A DNA stretch of 64,000 bases from Sipunculus nudus (lineage: Eukaryota > Annelida > Sipuncula > Golfingiida > Sipunculidae). Each line of letters begins with the position of its first letter. The stretch's first letter is position 1. The notes beneath the pieces are model-generated. The model was given only the letters and a program-made list of their open reading frames with translations, was not told where the DNA came from and ran no database searches. This document shows positions 23,631-35,499 of this stretch, in pieces. The stretch lies in contig CM049316.1 in assembly GCA_026874595.1 (NCBI GenBank), forward strand, positions 5,782,339-5,846,338. The letters run 5' to 3'. The position numbers and the translations under genes were made by a program.

Positions 23631-24260
23631 TCGACATACCCTATGACTGATCCAGTGGAAAAATTCAGGAGACGTGATAGAATGTTTCGAAAGAATTGAA
23701 GAAAAAGTCACCACAACATTCGTAGGATTCGACATATGCGAATACTACCCTTCGATTTCTGAGCAGTTACATAAGAAAGCCATCGATTTCGCATCACAAA
23801 TTGTAAACATACCTAAAGAGACAGAAGCTTTAATAATCCAAGAGAAAAAATCTCTGCTATTCCACAACAAAAACACCTGGAACAAAAGGAACTACATAGG
23901 GCTGTTTGACCTGGACGTTTTGACGATGGAATCAATGTAGGATTGTACAGACATGACGGCCTCGCATGATGCAACTTAAAATCCAGACACACTGAACAAG
24001 CGAAACAGAAAATTTGCAAGATATTCAACCAATTTGGACTAAAGATCACAACAGAAGCCAATAAAAAAATAGATTTCTTGGACATCACATTAGACCTCAC
24101 AAAAGAAGAATAAAAGCAATACATGAAGGCATTAAGGAAAGGCGGATAAAGCTACATACTAAAATACACCGGACCGCATCAACCCGACACAAGTAGTGAG
24201 AAAAGACTAGAATATCAGCAGAAGCTGACAAAAGCCCTCAGCCAAAAGAACAGTGTTAAA

Positions 24261-25230
24261 GGTGGTAACAGTAACAAGTACTAAATATCTGTTCTCACAT
24301 GGATGTATATCTGTACATGTCTCAGTTACAAATTTAAAATGGAGAGGAATGTACCATGATTCATAACAATCCACCAAATGCTTCCTGAAAAATAAGCTTC
24401 TAAGTTTTATTCTATTATCAGCTCTGTGACCTTGAAAAGTAGGTCAAGGTCATCCATCTTCGAACTTGACCGAGATTTTGTCGATATACATCTTCACCAA
24501 AGAAATAGAATTCCTATTGTGAATCCTTTTAGAGATATCCCGCTCACAAGGCCAAAGTTGAAAAATCCAAGAAAAATTAATTAAAAATCAGAAATTGCAG
24601 GTGGCGCCCCAAAACTTGTGAAGCAGTTACAAATCATCACTCACTATGATCATAGTAAGTATTGTGAAAATCCAGCCAATGGTTCCTGAGAAATAAGCTT
24701 CTAAATGTTTTTTCTATAATCAGCTCTAAAACGTAGAAAAATAGGTCAAGGTCACCCATCTTCGAACTTGACCGAGATTTTGTCAATATACATCTTCACC
24801 GAAAAAATAAAATTCCTACTGTGAATCCTTTTAGAGATATCCCGCTCACAAGCCAAAAGTTGAAAAATCCGATAAAAATTCATTAAAAAATTATATATTG
24901 TAGGTGGCGCCACCAATCTTGTGTAGCAGGTACAGATTATCAGTCCCAATAATCATAGAAAGTTTTGTGAAAATCCACCAAATGGTTCCTCAGTAATAAG
25001 GATCTAAGTGTTTTTCTATAATCAACACTAAAATGTAGAAAAATAGGTCAAGGTCACCCATCTTCGAACTTGACCGAGATTTTGTCGATATACATCTTTA
25101 CCGAGGAAATAAAATTCTGACGGTGAATCTTTTTCAAGATATCCCGCTCACAAGGTAAAAGTTAACGGACGCCGGACGGACGGACAGCTTGGGTGACGAC
25201 AATAGCCCATCAGCCTAAGGGCTGAGGGCT
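24261..25230. repeat. Inserted 302-bp tandem repeat element
   Basis: Three units of about 302 bp (anchors AGGTCAAGGTCA at 24441, 24743 and 25045) followed by a GGAC tract and a terminal hairpin (TAGCCCATCAGCC paired with GGCTGAGGGCTA near 25202-25230). It interrupts the Penelope reading frame between ..CAGTGTTAAAG and AAAGGGCGAGAAAC. It is non-coding and its class is unknown. Confidence 0.6.
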
Positions 25231-25958
25231 AAAAAAGGGCGAGAAACATCACTTGGTTAAACCGACCATACAACGCAAATGTACATCTAACATTAGCAAA
25301 ATGTTCCTGCAACCTCTAGATAAGTGCTTTCCCTCCTGACTACATGTTGTACAAAATCCTGAACCGAAATACAGTGAAACTCAGCAACAGCTGCATGCCA
25401 AATATGAAACAAATCATATCGACACATAACCAAAAACTCCTAACCCAGGAAAAACAGAGTATACACGGAAGTAAACAACGCAAATTACAACTGCAGGATT
25501 AAAAATGAATGCCCCATCAAGGAAGGTTGTTTAACACGCAGTGTAATTTACCAGGCCACACTCACTAGACAAGACACTGACCACACCGAATCATATATAG
25601 GACTGACAGAGAACACATTTAAAACGACGTACTACGGACACACCAGCAGCTTTAAAAACGAGAAATACAGTAATAGCAAAACGTCTAGGCAGTATGTATT
25701 GACCCTGAAAGACGAAAAAACACCATAAGCCATCAGTTGGAAAATACTCGCAAAACGCAGGGCATATTCAACCACAATAAAGACTTGTAATTTATGCAAC
25801 ACGGAGAAAGTTTTCATCATATCAAGACCAGACCAGAGCACATTAAATTAAAGAAGCGAACTGACCTCCACATGTAAACACAGGGCCAACCACCTGCATT
25901 GTAACATCAAGTAATCCTACAAATCCTCATCAAATAAGCGTAATCGTTACCTGGACCA

Positions 25959-26797
25959 TTGTTATGGGTTCATAACTGAAATGAGATTTCAGTTATGGGG
26001 ATCCTCTTATGGAAAAGCGTAGCAGGGGTATATTGGGATATTTGCAAAATAAACAGAGAAAATGGAGGCAATTTAGCAAAATTCTTACCAATAATGGCTA
26101 ATAAACTGTTCTGGAGTAAAAATAAATTATGTAGAAGTGCCCTTATAAGGAAATTGTTAAGATTTCAACTCCTGTGGGTTTTTTTAGCCTGCCATGCGGT
26201 CATGTTTATCTTTTGTCACATGACCCTGTCCTTGACCTTATTGATATGAGAAAAGTTGTCCTCTGATTATTGTTCCAAATAAACTATAGTAAATATTGTT
26301 TCCATAACTTCCATAGGCAAATTTGTTAAAACCTTAAATGATATAGCCATAAACTTATAAAGGACTTATTGAAGCCATATATTATCATTTACTCATAAGT
26401 ATTATTCATGTAATAAGATTTTTTTAATAGATTTATTAGCAATAAATTACTCTGGTACACCAGAGGTCAGGTCACAGGTCAGGTCATGGGTGACCAGAGT
26501 TCATGCCTCGGCAACATGGCTGTGTCAGTGATGGTCTTCTGCTCTTCTCTTCATGATAAAATGCTGTTATATCATATATAACATAAACAGGAGACTCCAC
26601 ATGTATGGAAACTGATATATAAAGGATATATAGGTAGAGTGAGCATAGTTTAAGCTGCATCTTATTCTTAATTACTCTTTTATTCTTTCCTTCTGATACA
26701 TCAGAAGGACCGCTACGATATTTCGTAAGAACATACTCAAGGCTGAGTATGGAGCCCGGGTCACCTGGTGTGTAATTCTCAGCCTTGCACCAAGGCA
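25959..26797. mobile_element. Unclassified 839-bp insertion with 10-bp target duplication
   Basis: ACCTGGACCA occurs at 25949-25958 and 26798-26807, and the Penelope 3' end is continuous across the gap when compared with the inverted copy at 20446-20600. The insert is non-coding. Near its right end a 10-bp stem, CAAGGCTGAG ... CTCAGCCTTG, could form a hairpin. It contains a cluster of AGGTCA half-sites at 26463-26495. No terminal inverted repeats seen. Confidence 0.55.
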
Positions 26798-26919
26798 ACC
26801 TGGACCACGAACACCTCAACGAAGAGAAAGGAGCCGGCTGGTAAGCTGAACTCACGAAACAGAACTGTAGTACATTAAAACATCAAGCTAACTATACACA
26901 TAGCATATTATTAATGCTC

Positions 26920-27185
26920 CCCACCATGGTAGAGCACTTTCACTATGAAATAACAGGGAAACCTCCTTGTGTCGAATTCGGGTTAAGTCGAATTCCCGCA
27001 TGTGTCGAAGTGGAATATGGAGTTGCTGCAAACGAATAACAAAAATAAAAAACAGTTAAAACCATCCTAGTTTAACTCCTTATGTGTCGAACTCGGATGT
27101 GTCGAAAAACCTAATGTGTCGAGGTGTTTTGTTTGGTCGCCAGCTTGTATTTCTATCGCTTAACTCGAAGTCAGGTCGCTTAATG
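26920..27185. mobile_element. Possible pogo/Tigger-derived sequence
   Basis: Repeated TGTGTCGAA and CGAATTCGGGTTAAGTCGAA motifs recall the terminal regions of pogo/Tigger elements. No transposase is present. Weak assignment. Confidence 0.25.
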
Positions 27186-27464
27186 TTTGGATTAGTTGAC
27201 AGTTGTGCGCGGCCCGTCAACTGTGATTGGGCTGTGAGGACCCGTTATACGTCATTGATACATGCAAGGCTCTTACTCATCAAGCGCGAAGGCCATGCCG
27301 CTTAAATGTTTGGATAACAGCTGTACACGCTCCATTAATCATACCTGCGGCCATGAAATCCAGTTACCTAAATAATACAGGCAAGGCTCTTACTCATCAA
27401 GCGCGAAAGCCCGGCCAGTCGCTCGACTCGAGGCCATGCCGGTTTAATGTTTGGATAAAAGCTA
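27185..27464. repeat. ~120-bp direct repeats
   Basis: Units starting near GTTTGGAT at about 27185, 27308 and 27452 share AGGCTCTTACTCATCAAGCG and flanks; the last copy is cut by the LINE 3' end. Non-coding. Confidence 0.55.
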
Positions 27465-28122
27465 TTTATTTATTTATTTATAATACATATTTAACCAGGA
27501 TAGCCTATTCAGCAGAAGCTGTTTTTCTATAGGGTCCTGGTCTAGATGATATCGATAAGTACACCGTTAAAAAAGCAAATATGAAAGAACTGAGACTAAA
27601 ATACATGCATACATAAAAACAGTTATACATACATGGTTTAAAATGATCACAGAAAAAAAATTCTTAAATGATATACACGAATATTGAGTAAATAAATTTA
27701 AATAAAGGCCTAACTAAAAATTAAAACATGTAAGATCGTGATTTCACAATAAATATATTACATAATGACACAGTAATATAGGTGGTGAATACAAAGACGA
27801 AAAGGCACCCGTGAACAAGCTTTGAAAAATTATATGGCATAAATTGCTTGTACAATGATTTAAACTGGTAGAGACTGGTTGCAGATTTGACACTTACAGG
27901 TAAAGAATTCCAGTGGATGGGACCAGCATATGCAAGACTTGCTTTGAAGGATTCTCTGTTTGGTTTAGCCTAATTAGGTAATGATAAATTGAAGCCCTGA
28001 GAAAAACGAGTATTATATGCACTATTAACACGGTTGAACGTATGCGTAAGAGAGGGAGGGGCATTACCAGACAAACATTTAAAGATAGAGGTTTTCGAAG
28101 GCAGTATGTGTTTTAAAGCTTT

Positions 28123-29231
28123 TCACACACAACCAGGGTTGCAGCCATTTTTTTGTATCAGCGTGGCATAATACTGGCTACGAGTGGATCTGATAAGATT
28201 TGTAACATAATTTCGCTGATGTCGGTACGCAGACCAGTCATTAATGTGATTTGTTCTTAATGCGTTCCGATGTGCATAATCACGCAAGTGAATCTCATTA
28301 AGTAAATCATTATTGAACCATTTATTTTTGCGAGCTTTGTTGCGACGTCGAATAAAAGGCGCGTTGTTATTAGAAATTCTCAGAAATTCATAGCGCCACA
28401 TTTCCCAGGCTAAGTTTACATCAGAAAGTCGCATAATTCTTGAAAAAAAATTGGATTTCGATAATTCATCGATAAATTTGTATTCATTGAATTTACGAAG
28501 GGTACGGTAATATCCGGATTTTGTAACTGTGACCCTAGGTGGTCTATTCAAAACGGTAGTCACAAGAAAATGATCACTAATACATAAAGGATGAACTTTC
28601 ACATTTGAATGCATGCTAGGATGTGAAGAAAATATCAAGTCGATCATTGTAGAGGTGAGCTGAGTAATACGAGTAGGCTCTGTTACAAGTTGTTTAAGAC
28701 CGAAGATTTTTTCGAGCAAGTCCAGTTTACTATCAATATAAGTTTCAGAGCGTAAGCAGTCTACATTGAAATCGCCAAGTAATACAACATGTTTGAATGA
28801 GTTAAGGGCAGAAGCAAGTCGAGTATTTCATCAATGTAACTGGAATTAGGCGGTCTATATATAGAACCGATTAAGACCGGTTTTCTCCCCAAACTTATTT
28901 TAACCCATACACATTCAACGACATTTGAGTTTAAAGTGACCAACTCCGGTTTTAACGACGATAACACATACGTGAGAACTCCTCCGCCATGCCTATTCCT
29001 GTCTGATCTAAAAATCGTATAATCATCAATTTGTATCTCTGAATCAAAAAAGTGGTTATCTAACCATGATTCTGTTAATGATAAAACATGAGGGTTTAAA
29101 CTAGAACACAAGAGGCGAATCTCCTCTATTTTGGGTAGCAAACTACGAACGTTTAGATGACCTAATATGGTACCCTGGTTAGCTAGTCGATGTTGCTTAA
29201 AATCAGAATATATACTTGGGTTTTGAGACAA
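28123..29231 (-). pseudogene. LINE ORF2 endonuclease, frameshifted
   Basis: AP-type endonuclease domain in two frames (29231-28761 and 28719-28123). It shows GHLNVRSLLPKIEEI, LSLTESWLD, FRSDRNRHGGGVLTYV, GSIYRPPNS and, in the shifted frame, LLGDFNVD; the SDHFLVTTV block carries the catalytic histidine. The frameshift is near 28800. The protein then ends where RT should begin. Confidence 0.7.
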
Positions 29232-29559
29232 AATAGAAGGAAGAGAGGATGGAAAATTATTCTCGGGTGTAATTGGTTTGGTGCTAGGTAATGCTTGATA
29301 AATATCTGATTAGTGAGAGCTTGTTTGTGCTGTAATACTAACGTTAGGACTTATAACCTGATCAGAGTACACATCCACTGAATTCCTTAGTAAATAATCA
29401 TCTGTTATATGGATGTTTTTGTTTGATCTCCGTGAAAATTTTGAGATTCCATTAGGCTGTCTTCATTAGTGTACATCGATTTTTGAAAATATCGAACGCT
29501 AGAGGCAATTTGTCCGGTCATTGCAATTATGCCGAATTTACTAAAATGTATACCGTCAT

Positions 29560-30465
29560 ATCGATAGTATGACCTTTTCAAAGGTGGTGAGCAGTCACAG
29601 AATATGATATTCTCAAGGGATTCACATCTCTTTCTCAGTTCATTGTTTATAATGGTGATTTTTCTATTTACAATGCTGTCATGTAAATAGTTAGGTATTG
29701 CCTAACTGACAAATTTTTTACAGTTGGTGCTGCTTCTAGTGTTTTGCAGCATGTCAGTGTATTTGTTAACAAAGGTTTGGGTGTCATCACGGTAAACGTT
29801 GTTTGTGCCTACTTGAACCACTAAACAATCATCATTTGACAAATCTTTTGCAGTTTTTGGTAGTTTGGACAAAGCATCATCAAGTGTGAGCCCACTAGTA
29901 CTTAACACAGAAATTTTCTTGTCACATAAATGGTTAGCCACACTGGAATAAGAGTCTCTCACTAAGGAATCACCAAATATTAAGACACGACTTTTTGATT
30001 GAATATCAATAAGTCCATTTGTATTGACATAAGCGGAAGAACCTGACTCTGCTGAGCTTTGTAGACCAAGGTCTTCTGTAGGTGTTGCTTTGTTAGTGTC
30101 ACCATTTTTTTGTTTCTCTGCATAATAAGATACAGGGAAGGTCTCGTTCAAAGATGGCCAATCGTCACAAGAAGTGTTCGCTCCATTAGCAGAAGAATTG
30201 TCACGTTTTCTGATGGTCCCAGTAGAGTGACGTCTTGAGTGGATACAACTTCAGACCAGGCTTGATTGTTTGATGAATCCTGCAGAGTTGTCGACATGTT
30301 AGGTCTCTCACTGGAGGTTTTGGATATACGATGGTTTAATTCTGCACATTTACAGGATTTGTCAGACAATTCTCGGAGGAGTTTTTCAGTAGTTGACTGT
30401 ACTTTAAGACATTCTGCCACAGCATCCAAGTTTTGCAGTATTGGGTGAAGATGAATTAATACCAA
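29560..30465 (-). pseudogene. LINE ORF1: coiled coil and SGNH esterase, frameshifted
   Basis: The N-terminal part (30465-30148) has a predicted coiled coil. The next frame (30151-29702) has the SGNH-type nucleophile motif VLIFGDSLV and the VQVGTNNVYRDD block. The catalytic D-X2-H region (YDGIHFSKFG) lies in a further frame near 29540-29560. Esterase-bearing ORF1 proteins are a known feature of CR1-type LINEs and are thought to act in membrane or particle association. Confidence 0.65.
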
Positions 30466-30625
30466 GAATATATTTACAAAATTTGGTTTTTACCTGTTCT
30501 TTTTTATCCCTTTTCATATAACCCCATAGTTCACTGCCATAAGACAGACCTGGTAGTACCATTTTATCATACAAGGAAACCGATTCTTTTATAGTGATAT
30601 ATTTGTTTTCAGAAATAATCTTATT
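30451..30625 (-). mobile_element. Small LINE RT C-terminal fragment
   Basis: A minus-strand frame reading LYDKMVLPGLSYGSELWG and KFCKYILGINSSSPN, typical of the region after the RT catalytic core in I-type LINEs. It abuts the 5' end of the CR1-like element, which may have inserted into it. Confidence 0.45.
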
Positions 30626-30763
30626 TTACCATGAAAATAGAGTTACTTGCTTGGTATACCAGTTGTTTTTCCATTTAATACCATTTTAGAAATGAAGTGA
30701 AATGCCCTCCCTAGCATTTATAAGTATTTATAACTGCTGGCCACTTCAAGTTATTATATATAT

Positions 30764-33700
30764 AGCTTGAATTCATAATGTACTACAGTACTGTTTCGTG
30801 AGTTCAGCTCACCAGCCGGCTCACTTCTCAAGTACAAACTGAAATGATCATGTGTGAATTGAGTTCGTTTAAATTAGCTGGAGTAAGCTTTGGTTACTGT
30901 TTTTTAAAGGTGATCATGGTCCAGGTGGCGATTGTGTTTATTTGGTGGGGATTTGTAAGATTACTTGATGTTACCCAGCAGGTGCTTGGCCCTGTGTTTA
31001 CATGTGGAGGTCAGTTCGCTTCTATTTTCTATGTGCTCTGTTCTGGTCTGCACATGATGAAATATTTCTCTGTCTTGCATTAATTACATTTCTTTGTTGT
31101 GGTTGAATATGCCCTGCGTTACGCGATTATTTTTCAACTAATGGCATATGGTGTTTTTTCGTCTTTCAGGTCCATACATACGTGGTACTGTTTCTGTATT
31201 TCTCGTTTTAAAAGCTGCTGGTGTGTCCGTAGTACGTCGTTTATTATGTGTTCTCTGTCAGTCCTATGTATAAGACGGTGTGGTTATTATCTGGTCTAGT
31301 AACTGTGGCCTGGTAAATTACACTCTATGTTAAACACCTTTTCGTAATGGGGCATTCAATTTTATTTCTGCAGTTGCAATTTGCGTTGTTAACTTCCGTG
31401 TTTTCTTTCTCTCTTTCTTTACTAAGGAGTTTTTGGTTATGTATCTATATGATTTGCTTCATGTCTGGCATGTAGATGTAGCTGAGTTTCACTGTAATTT
31501 GGTTCAGAATTTTGTAAAACTTGTGGTCCGGGAGAAATCACTTATCTAGAAGTTGCAGGAACATTTTGCCGCTATTTAAATATTTGCGCTGTACGGTGGG
31601 TTGAACCAAGTGATGTTTCGCGTCCCTTTTCTTTAATTACTACTTGTGTCGGGTTGATGTGGTCCGGTGTATTTTGTTGTTATAATGGCTCTTAGTATGG
31701 CTGTGCAACTCTGTTGAAAGCATTTGCGCTGGAGGCTATCGTGGAAAGTCTTTTTTTATACTTGCTGGTATATTTTTTATTATGGATCGGGGGTGTTTGT
31801 TGTGCCTAAGGATATAAGTATTATTTTTATTGGCTTCAGTTGTGATTTTGAGTCCATTTTGGCTTAATATCTTGAAAATTTTCTTTTTCGCTTGTTCAGT
31901 GTCTCTAGGTTTTAAGTTGCATGCTGCGAGGCCGTCATCTCTGTGGTCAGTCCTCTAAGTCTACAAAGAAGCGAAAGCCATTTTCCAAGGCACATGAGAC
32001 ACTACCACACCTCTAAAGATAGAATAGATTTCGAGAAATTGGATCAAGCTGCTGAACTTTATATAAATAAATTTTGGCAATTGCTAAAAAAAAAGAATAA
32101 TTAAAGCGAATCTAAATAATGATATGTCTTTTAATGGTATTACAACAAATGATCCAATTATTATTTGTGAGAAGTGGGTGGACTACTCTGAGGAGTTGTA
32201 CTCCTTTCAGACAAATTCCTTTTATGATGTAAATTTCAAAACTAAATTAGCTGAAAAATGTAAACGATTATATGAAGAGTCTAAAAGAAATAAAGCGGGA
32301 GTATTAGATGAAAAATTCACGAAATAAGAAATAAAAAACAGTATTAAACAGAAACAGAAAGGCTCCTGGTCACGACAGTATTATGAATGAGCAAATAAAA
32401 TTTGGTGGGAATATGATCAATCATCTTGAAAATTTATTATATTCCATTAGAAAAAACGGAAACTATGCCAGAGTGCATGAAGATAGGTATATTTGTAACA
32501 GTACCAAAAGATAAAACCAAAAGTCGTACCAATCCAGACAATTATAGAGGAATAACCTTACTGCCGTGTGTATGTAAAATTTTTTAAAATGTTTTGCATT
32601 CTCGTTTTAATAAATATTTTACCATGTCAGGAATTGCTTTTCCTGACCCCATGCATTTCAAAAAGGTACAGGCGCACTTAACGCATCCCACTGCGTGCTA
32701 GAATGCATTTGTCACAATCTCGAGCGGTAGTCCCTAGTTTACTGCTGCTGTCTCGACAGTAGCAAAGGTTTTGATCGTGTCTGGCACCACGGTTTATTCG
32801 TGAAGTTATATAATATGGGAATCGATGGGAAATTATGGAGTATTTTATTAAACGTGTACACAGAAGTGACAGCAAAAATTTTACACCAGGACAAAATCAG
32901 CAGAAAGTTTCCTGAGTCCTGTCGCCGCTTTTATACTTGATTTTTGTTAATGATCTCTTGAGGGAACTTAGAACTCTTGGCGTTGGGGCCAAGGTGATAT
33001 ATTTACAGGATGTCCCACTCAGGCAGATGACATTGCACTGCTGGCACTCGCGCCTTCTGATCTCCAATTAATGATTGACACATGTGTTGCGTATTCTAAA
33101 GTTGCATGCTGCGAGGCCGTCATCACTGTACAAACCTACATTGATTCCATCGATCCTTTGTAGTTCAGACAACAAATAGAGCCCCATTAGGTCGCAGGTC
33201 TATGCCCCATCATAGCTGACCATTGTCACGTCAAACAGCCCTTTGTTGTTCCTTTTTTTCACATGTTTTTGATGTGGAATAGCAGAGATTTATTCGCTTG
33301 GATTATCATGTCTTCTGTCTGTTTTTGTATATTACAATCTTCGATGCGAAATCGATGGCTTTCTTGAGTAACTGGTCAGTTATCGAAGGGTAGTATTCGC
33401 ATATGTAGAATCCTATGAATATTGTGGTGCCTTTTCCTTCAATTCTTTTGAACCATTCTATCACGTTTCTTTAGTTTTTAGCACTGGTTCAGTCGTAGGG
33501 TATGTCGAACTTTGTTCCTAGTCTTTTCGAGTATTTTTTTGCTAATTCTTACAATTTCAGTCTAAGCTGAGTTGATCAGTCTGCAGGTAGGCTTATTCCG
33601 GAAATTGGGTTTATGGTTTTTCAGAATTAAAAATGCTTTGTTTTCCACCACAGCTTCAGTTCACTCATCAAGCTTGAGCCTTGTAGCTGTTTTCGTGTTT

Positions 33701-34212
33701 CTAGTTTGCTTTTCTGAGCCGTAAGTTTTGGTGATTTTTTTGTAGGACTTTGTTATGTTTGCTTCAACTAGTTTTTCATTGGTCCGTGGTTCTAGTTGAT
33801 AGAAGTTGTTTGTTTTGTCGGCGTTGGTAAACATCTTGTCCTTTCCTAGCTGGCTTAAGAATTTCCTGTGTGTAGTGTACTGTGACCATCAGTGTAATCT
33901 ACACTCTGAGTATTTTCGGCTATCCATCCTTGAATTCCGTGGTTTCTGGTGAGAAAGGCGGGGTCCTGCTTCTGAATCCGAAGGTCTCCCTTTGTGTACC
34001 ACATATGTTGATATTGATGTATTGGTATACTCTCCAGTCAAAACTCTTCATAAAATTTACGGACTTTTATATGTCTTCTTTTCGTAAAATAGGGATGTTC
34101 TTTGTAGAATTACTCAAACCAACTGGATCCATGATGATGTGTAGAGTGCTCAACAAAAGTAGGAGCACACCAGCACCTTTAAACACGAGAAATACAGAAA
34201 CAGCACCACGTT
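30764..34212 (-). mobile_element. Penelope-like element 2, degenerate
   Basis: Minus-strand relative of element 1. It begins near 34212, with an inverted terminal piece and the ATGGATCCAGTTGG start at about 34129-34116. It carries the RT blocks ([16 protein letters not shown] near 33600; YSDD at about 33115-33130, an intact catalytic pair) and the GIY-YIG nuclease (YIGLTENT, about 31330-30990), and ends near 30764. It is split by an insertion at 31945-33098. It sits at the inner edge of the right inverted arm. Many stops. Confidence 0.7.
31945..33098 (+). mobile_element. LINE RT fragment inside Penelope 2
   Basis: A plus-strand fragment with I-type RT blocks: a linker (VDYSEELYSFQTNSFYD), RTNPDNYRGITLLPC, a DSSKGFDRVWHHGLF block, and an ADD box near 33025. 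Stops and frameshifts throughout. A 31-bp stretch of the host element flanks it on both sides (31914-31944 and 33099-33129, one mismatch), as a target duplication would. Both element ends look truncated. Confidence 0.6.
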
Positions 34213-34320
34213 TAAAAAAATGCAAGTGTTATTTAGTCGTAACCTATGTATCAATAACAAGTCTAATAAACAAGTCGAAATAACTCTTATTTAACTGCTT
34301 TGCCAAGTTATATATATATA

Positions 34321-35440
34321 TGTGACAGGGTGTGATTTATGTAAGCCTTGTTTAGTCAAATACAACAGGTTTGATTAATGTAGTCACTTACACGGTACAT
34401 GTAATAGGTCGTCAGAACAGATGTAATTTTGTTGTCACACAGGTTGGGACAAACAAACTAACTGTATAAGACTGCTCTGTAATTTGAAATGATATACTCC
34501 TGTTATCTTCATGTTATTGGTACTTTGTAACGGTTTATCTTACGGTAATGTAGGCCTAGTTTGATGTATTAGTGGCCCACATTGAGCTCTATGTAATGGC
34601 TTCGCTTGTAGGGGGCAGTACAGTCAAACGCGCGGAACACCTGTAGTTACCATAGAGGCGTCATCTATGACCTCGTCATTAACTAAATTTTATATTTATA
34701 TTCGAACCCAAGTTATTCTTAGGTACCTCAGTTTTTGTTTATTGGTTATTCTGCAATGTGTAAACCTAAATGAAGGAGGCTAACGAACTGTACTGTATAT
34801 TTGTGTAACCATCTAATTTACATAAGAATAGCATGTCTCTCGTCTTGCCGCCAAAATTTTTAACCCACATCACTTGTCAGCGAGTCAGTCATAGTGATGT
34901 GATGCGTTTTTTCAGGTATGTGTATGTATTTCCTGTACGTTGAAAAGTTCTTTAGCTGTAAAGTACCATAGTCATGTAACGTAAATTTATTACAACTGTT
35001 TGATAAATCACATTTTTCATTTATTTGATCGTTGATGGATTATTTTAACCAGTTATCTCGTATCAAGTGGTGTATAGGGCAACTACGCAAGAATAAGCTA
35101 TTTCGACGACGCTTGTAACTGATATCGTTGCCAGCCTCTAGTATTCATGCCGAATCTTGTAATTATGTATAATCATGTAATATTGCATATTATAAGGTAA
35201 TGACTCATGTCGAATCTTGTAATTTTGTATAATTTGTATATTATAAGGTAATGACTCATGACAAATATGTAATGTATCATATGTATATAATATTTCGAGA
35301 CTTGGCAGCGAGTCCGTCAAAGTGATGTGATGCGTTTTTTTCAGATTTCGCAATAAACCAGTTTCCACCACGGTGTTGTTGGTAGTGCAGCCCAACCCGC
35401 TAAGACACCGCCAATCCGTACCTATATACGACCGGGGTGT

Positions 35441-35444
<4 letters not shown>
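34321..35444. mobile_element. Probable solo LTR in the right arm
   Basis: 1,124 bp starting TGTGACA and ending TGTTACA, inserted in a TA run; the left arm (around 18040) is uninterrupted at this point. An AATAAA is near 35350. An internal ~45-bp motif containing GTGATGTGATGCGTTTTT occurs at about 34876 and 35299, so part of it is duplicated. Confidence 0.55.

Positions 35445-35499
<55 letters not shown>

Larger units (their letters stand above)
20446..26885 (+). mobile_element. Penelope-like element 1, degenerate, three nested insertions
   Basis: Plus-strand element. Segment 20446-20935 is a reverse-complement copy of the element's own 3' end, as is typical of Penelope-like elements. The ORF start ATGGATCCAGTTGG is at 20940. 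Recognisable RT pieces are [17 protein letters not shown] (near 21470), QWKNSGDVIECFERIEEK and the block FDICEYYPSISEQL (23728 on). The polymerase box reads YRHD near 23960, so a catalytic aspartate is lost. The C-terminal GIY-YIG nuclease is at about 25490-25860 (SYIGLTENTF ... [10 protein letters not shown]). The end of the element resumes at 26798-26885. Insertions are 21682-23630, 24261-25230 and 25959-26797. Many stops; not functional. Confidence 0.75.
27465..30465 (-). mobile_element. CR1-like LINE with deleted RT
   Basis: A minus-strand LINE. From the 5' side: an ORF1 coiled coil (from about 30440), an ORF1 esterase, an ORF2 endonuclease (29231-28123), then directly a C-terminal remnant (about 28090-27850, with AYAGPIHWNSLP and FKSLYKQFM) and a 3' UTR ending in ATAAATAAATA repeats at 27465-27480. 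The whole reverse transcriptase is missing at a sharp junction near 28123, so this copy has an internal deletion of about the size of an RT domain. Confidence 0.7.
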
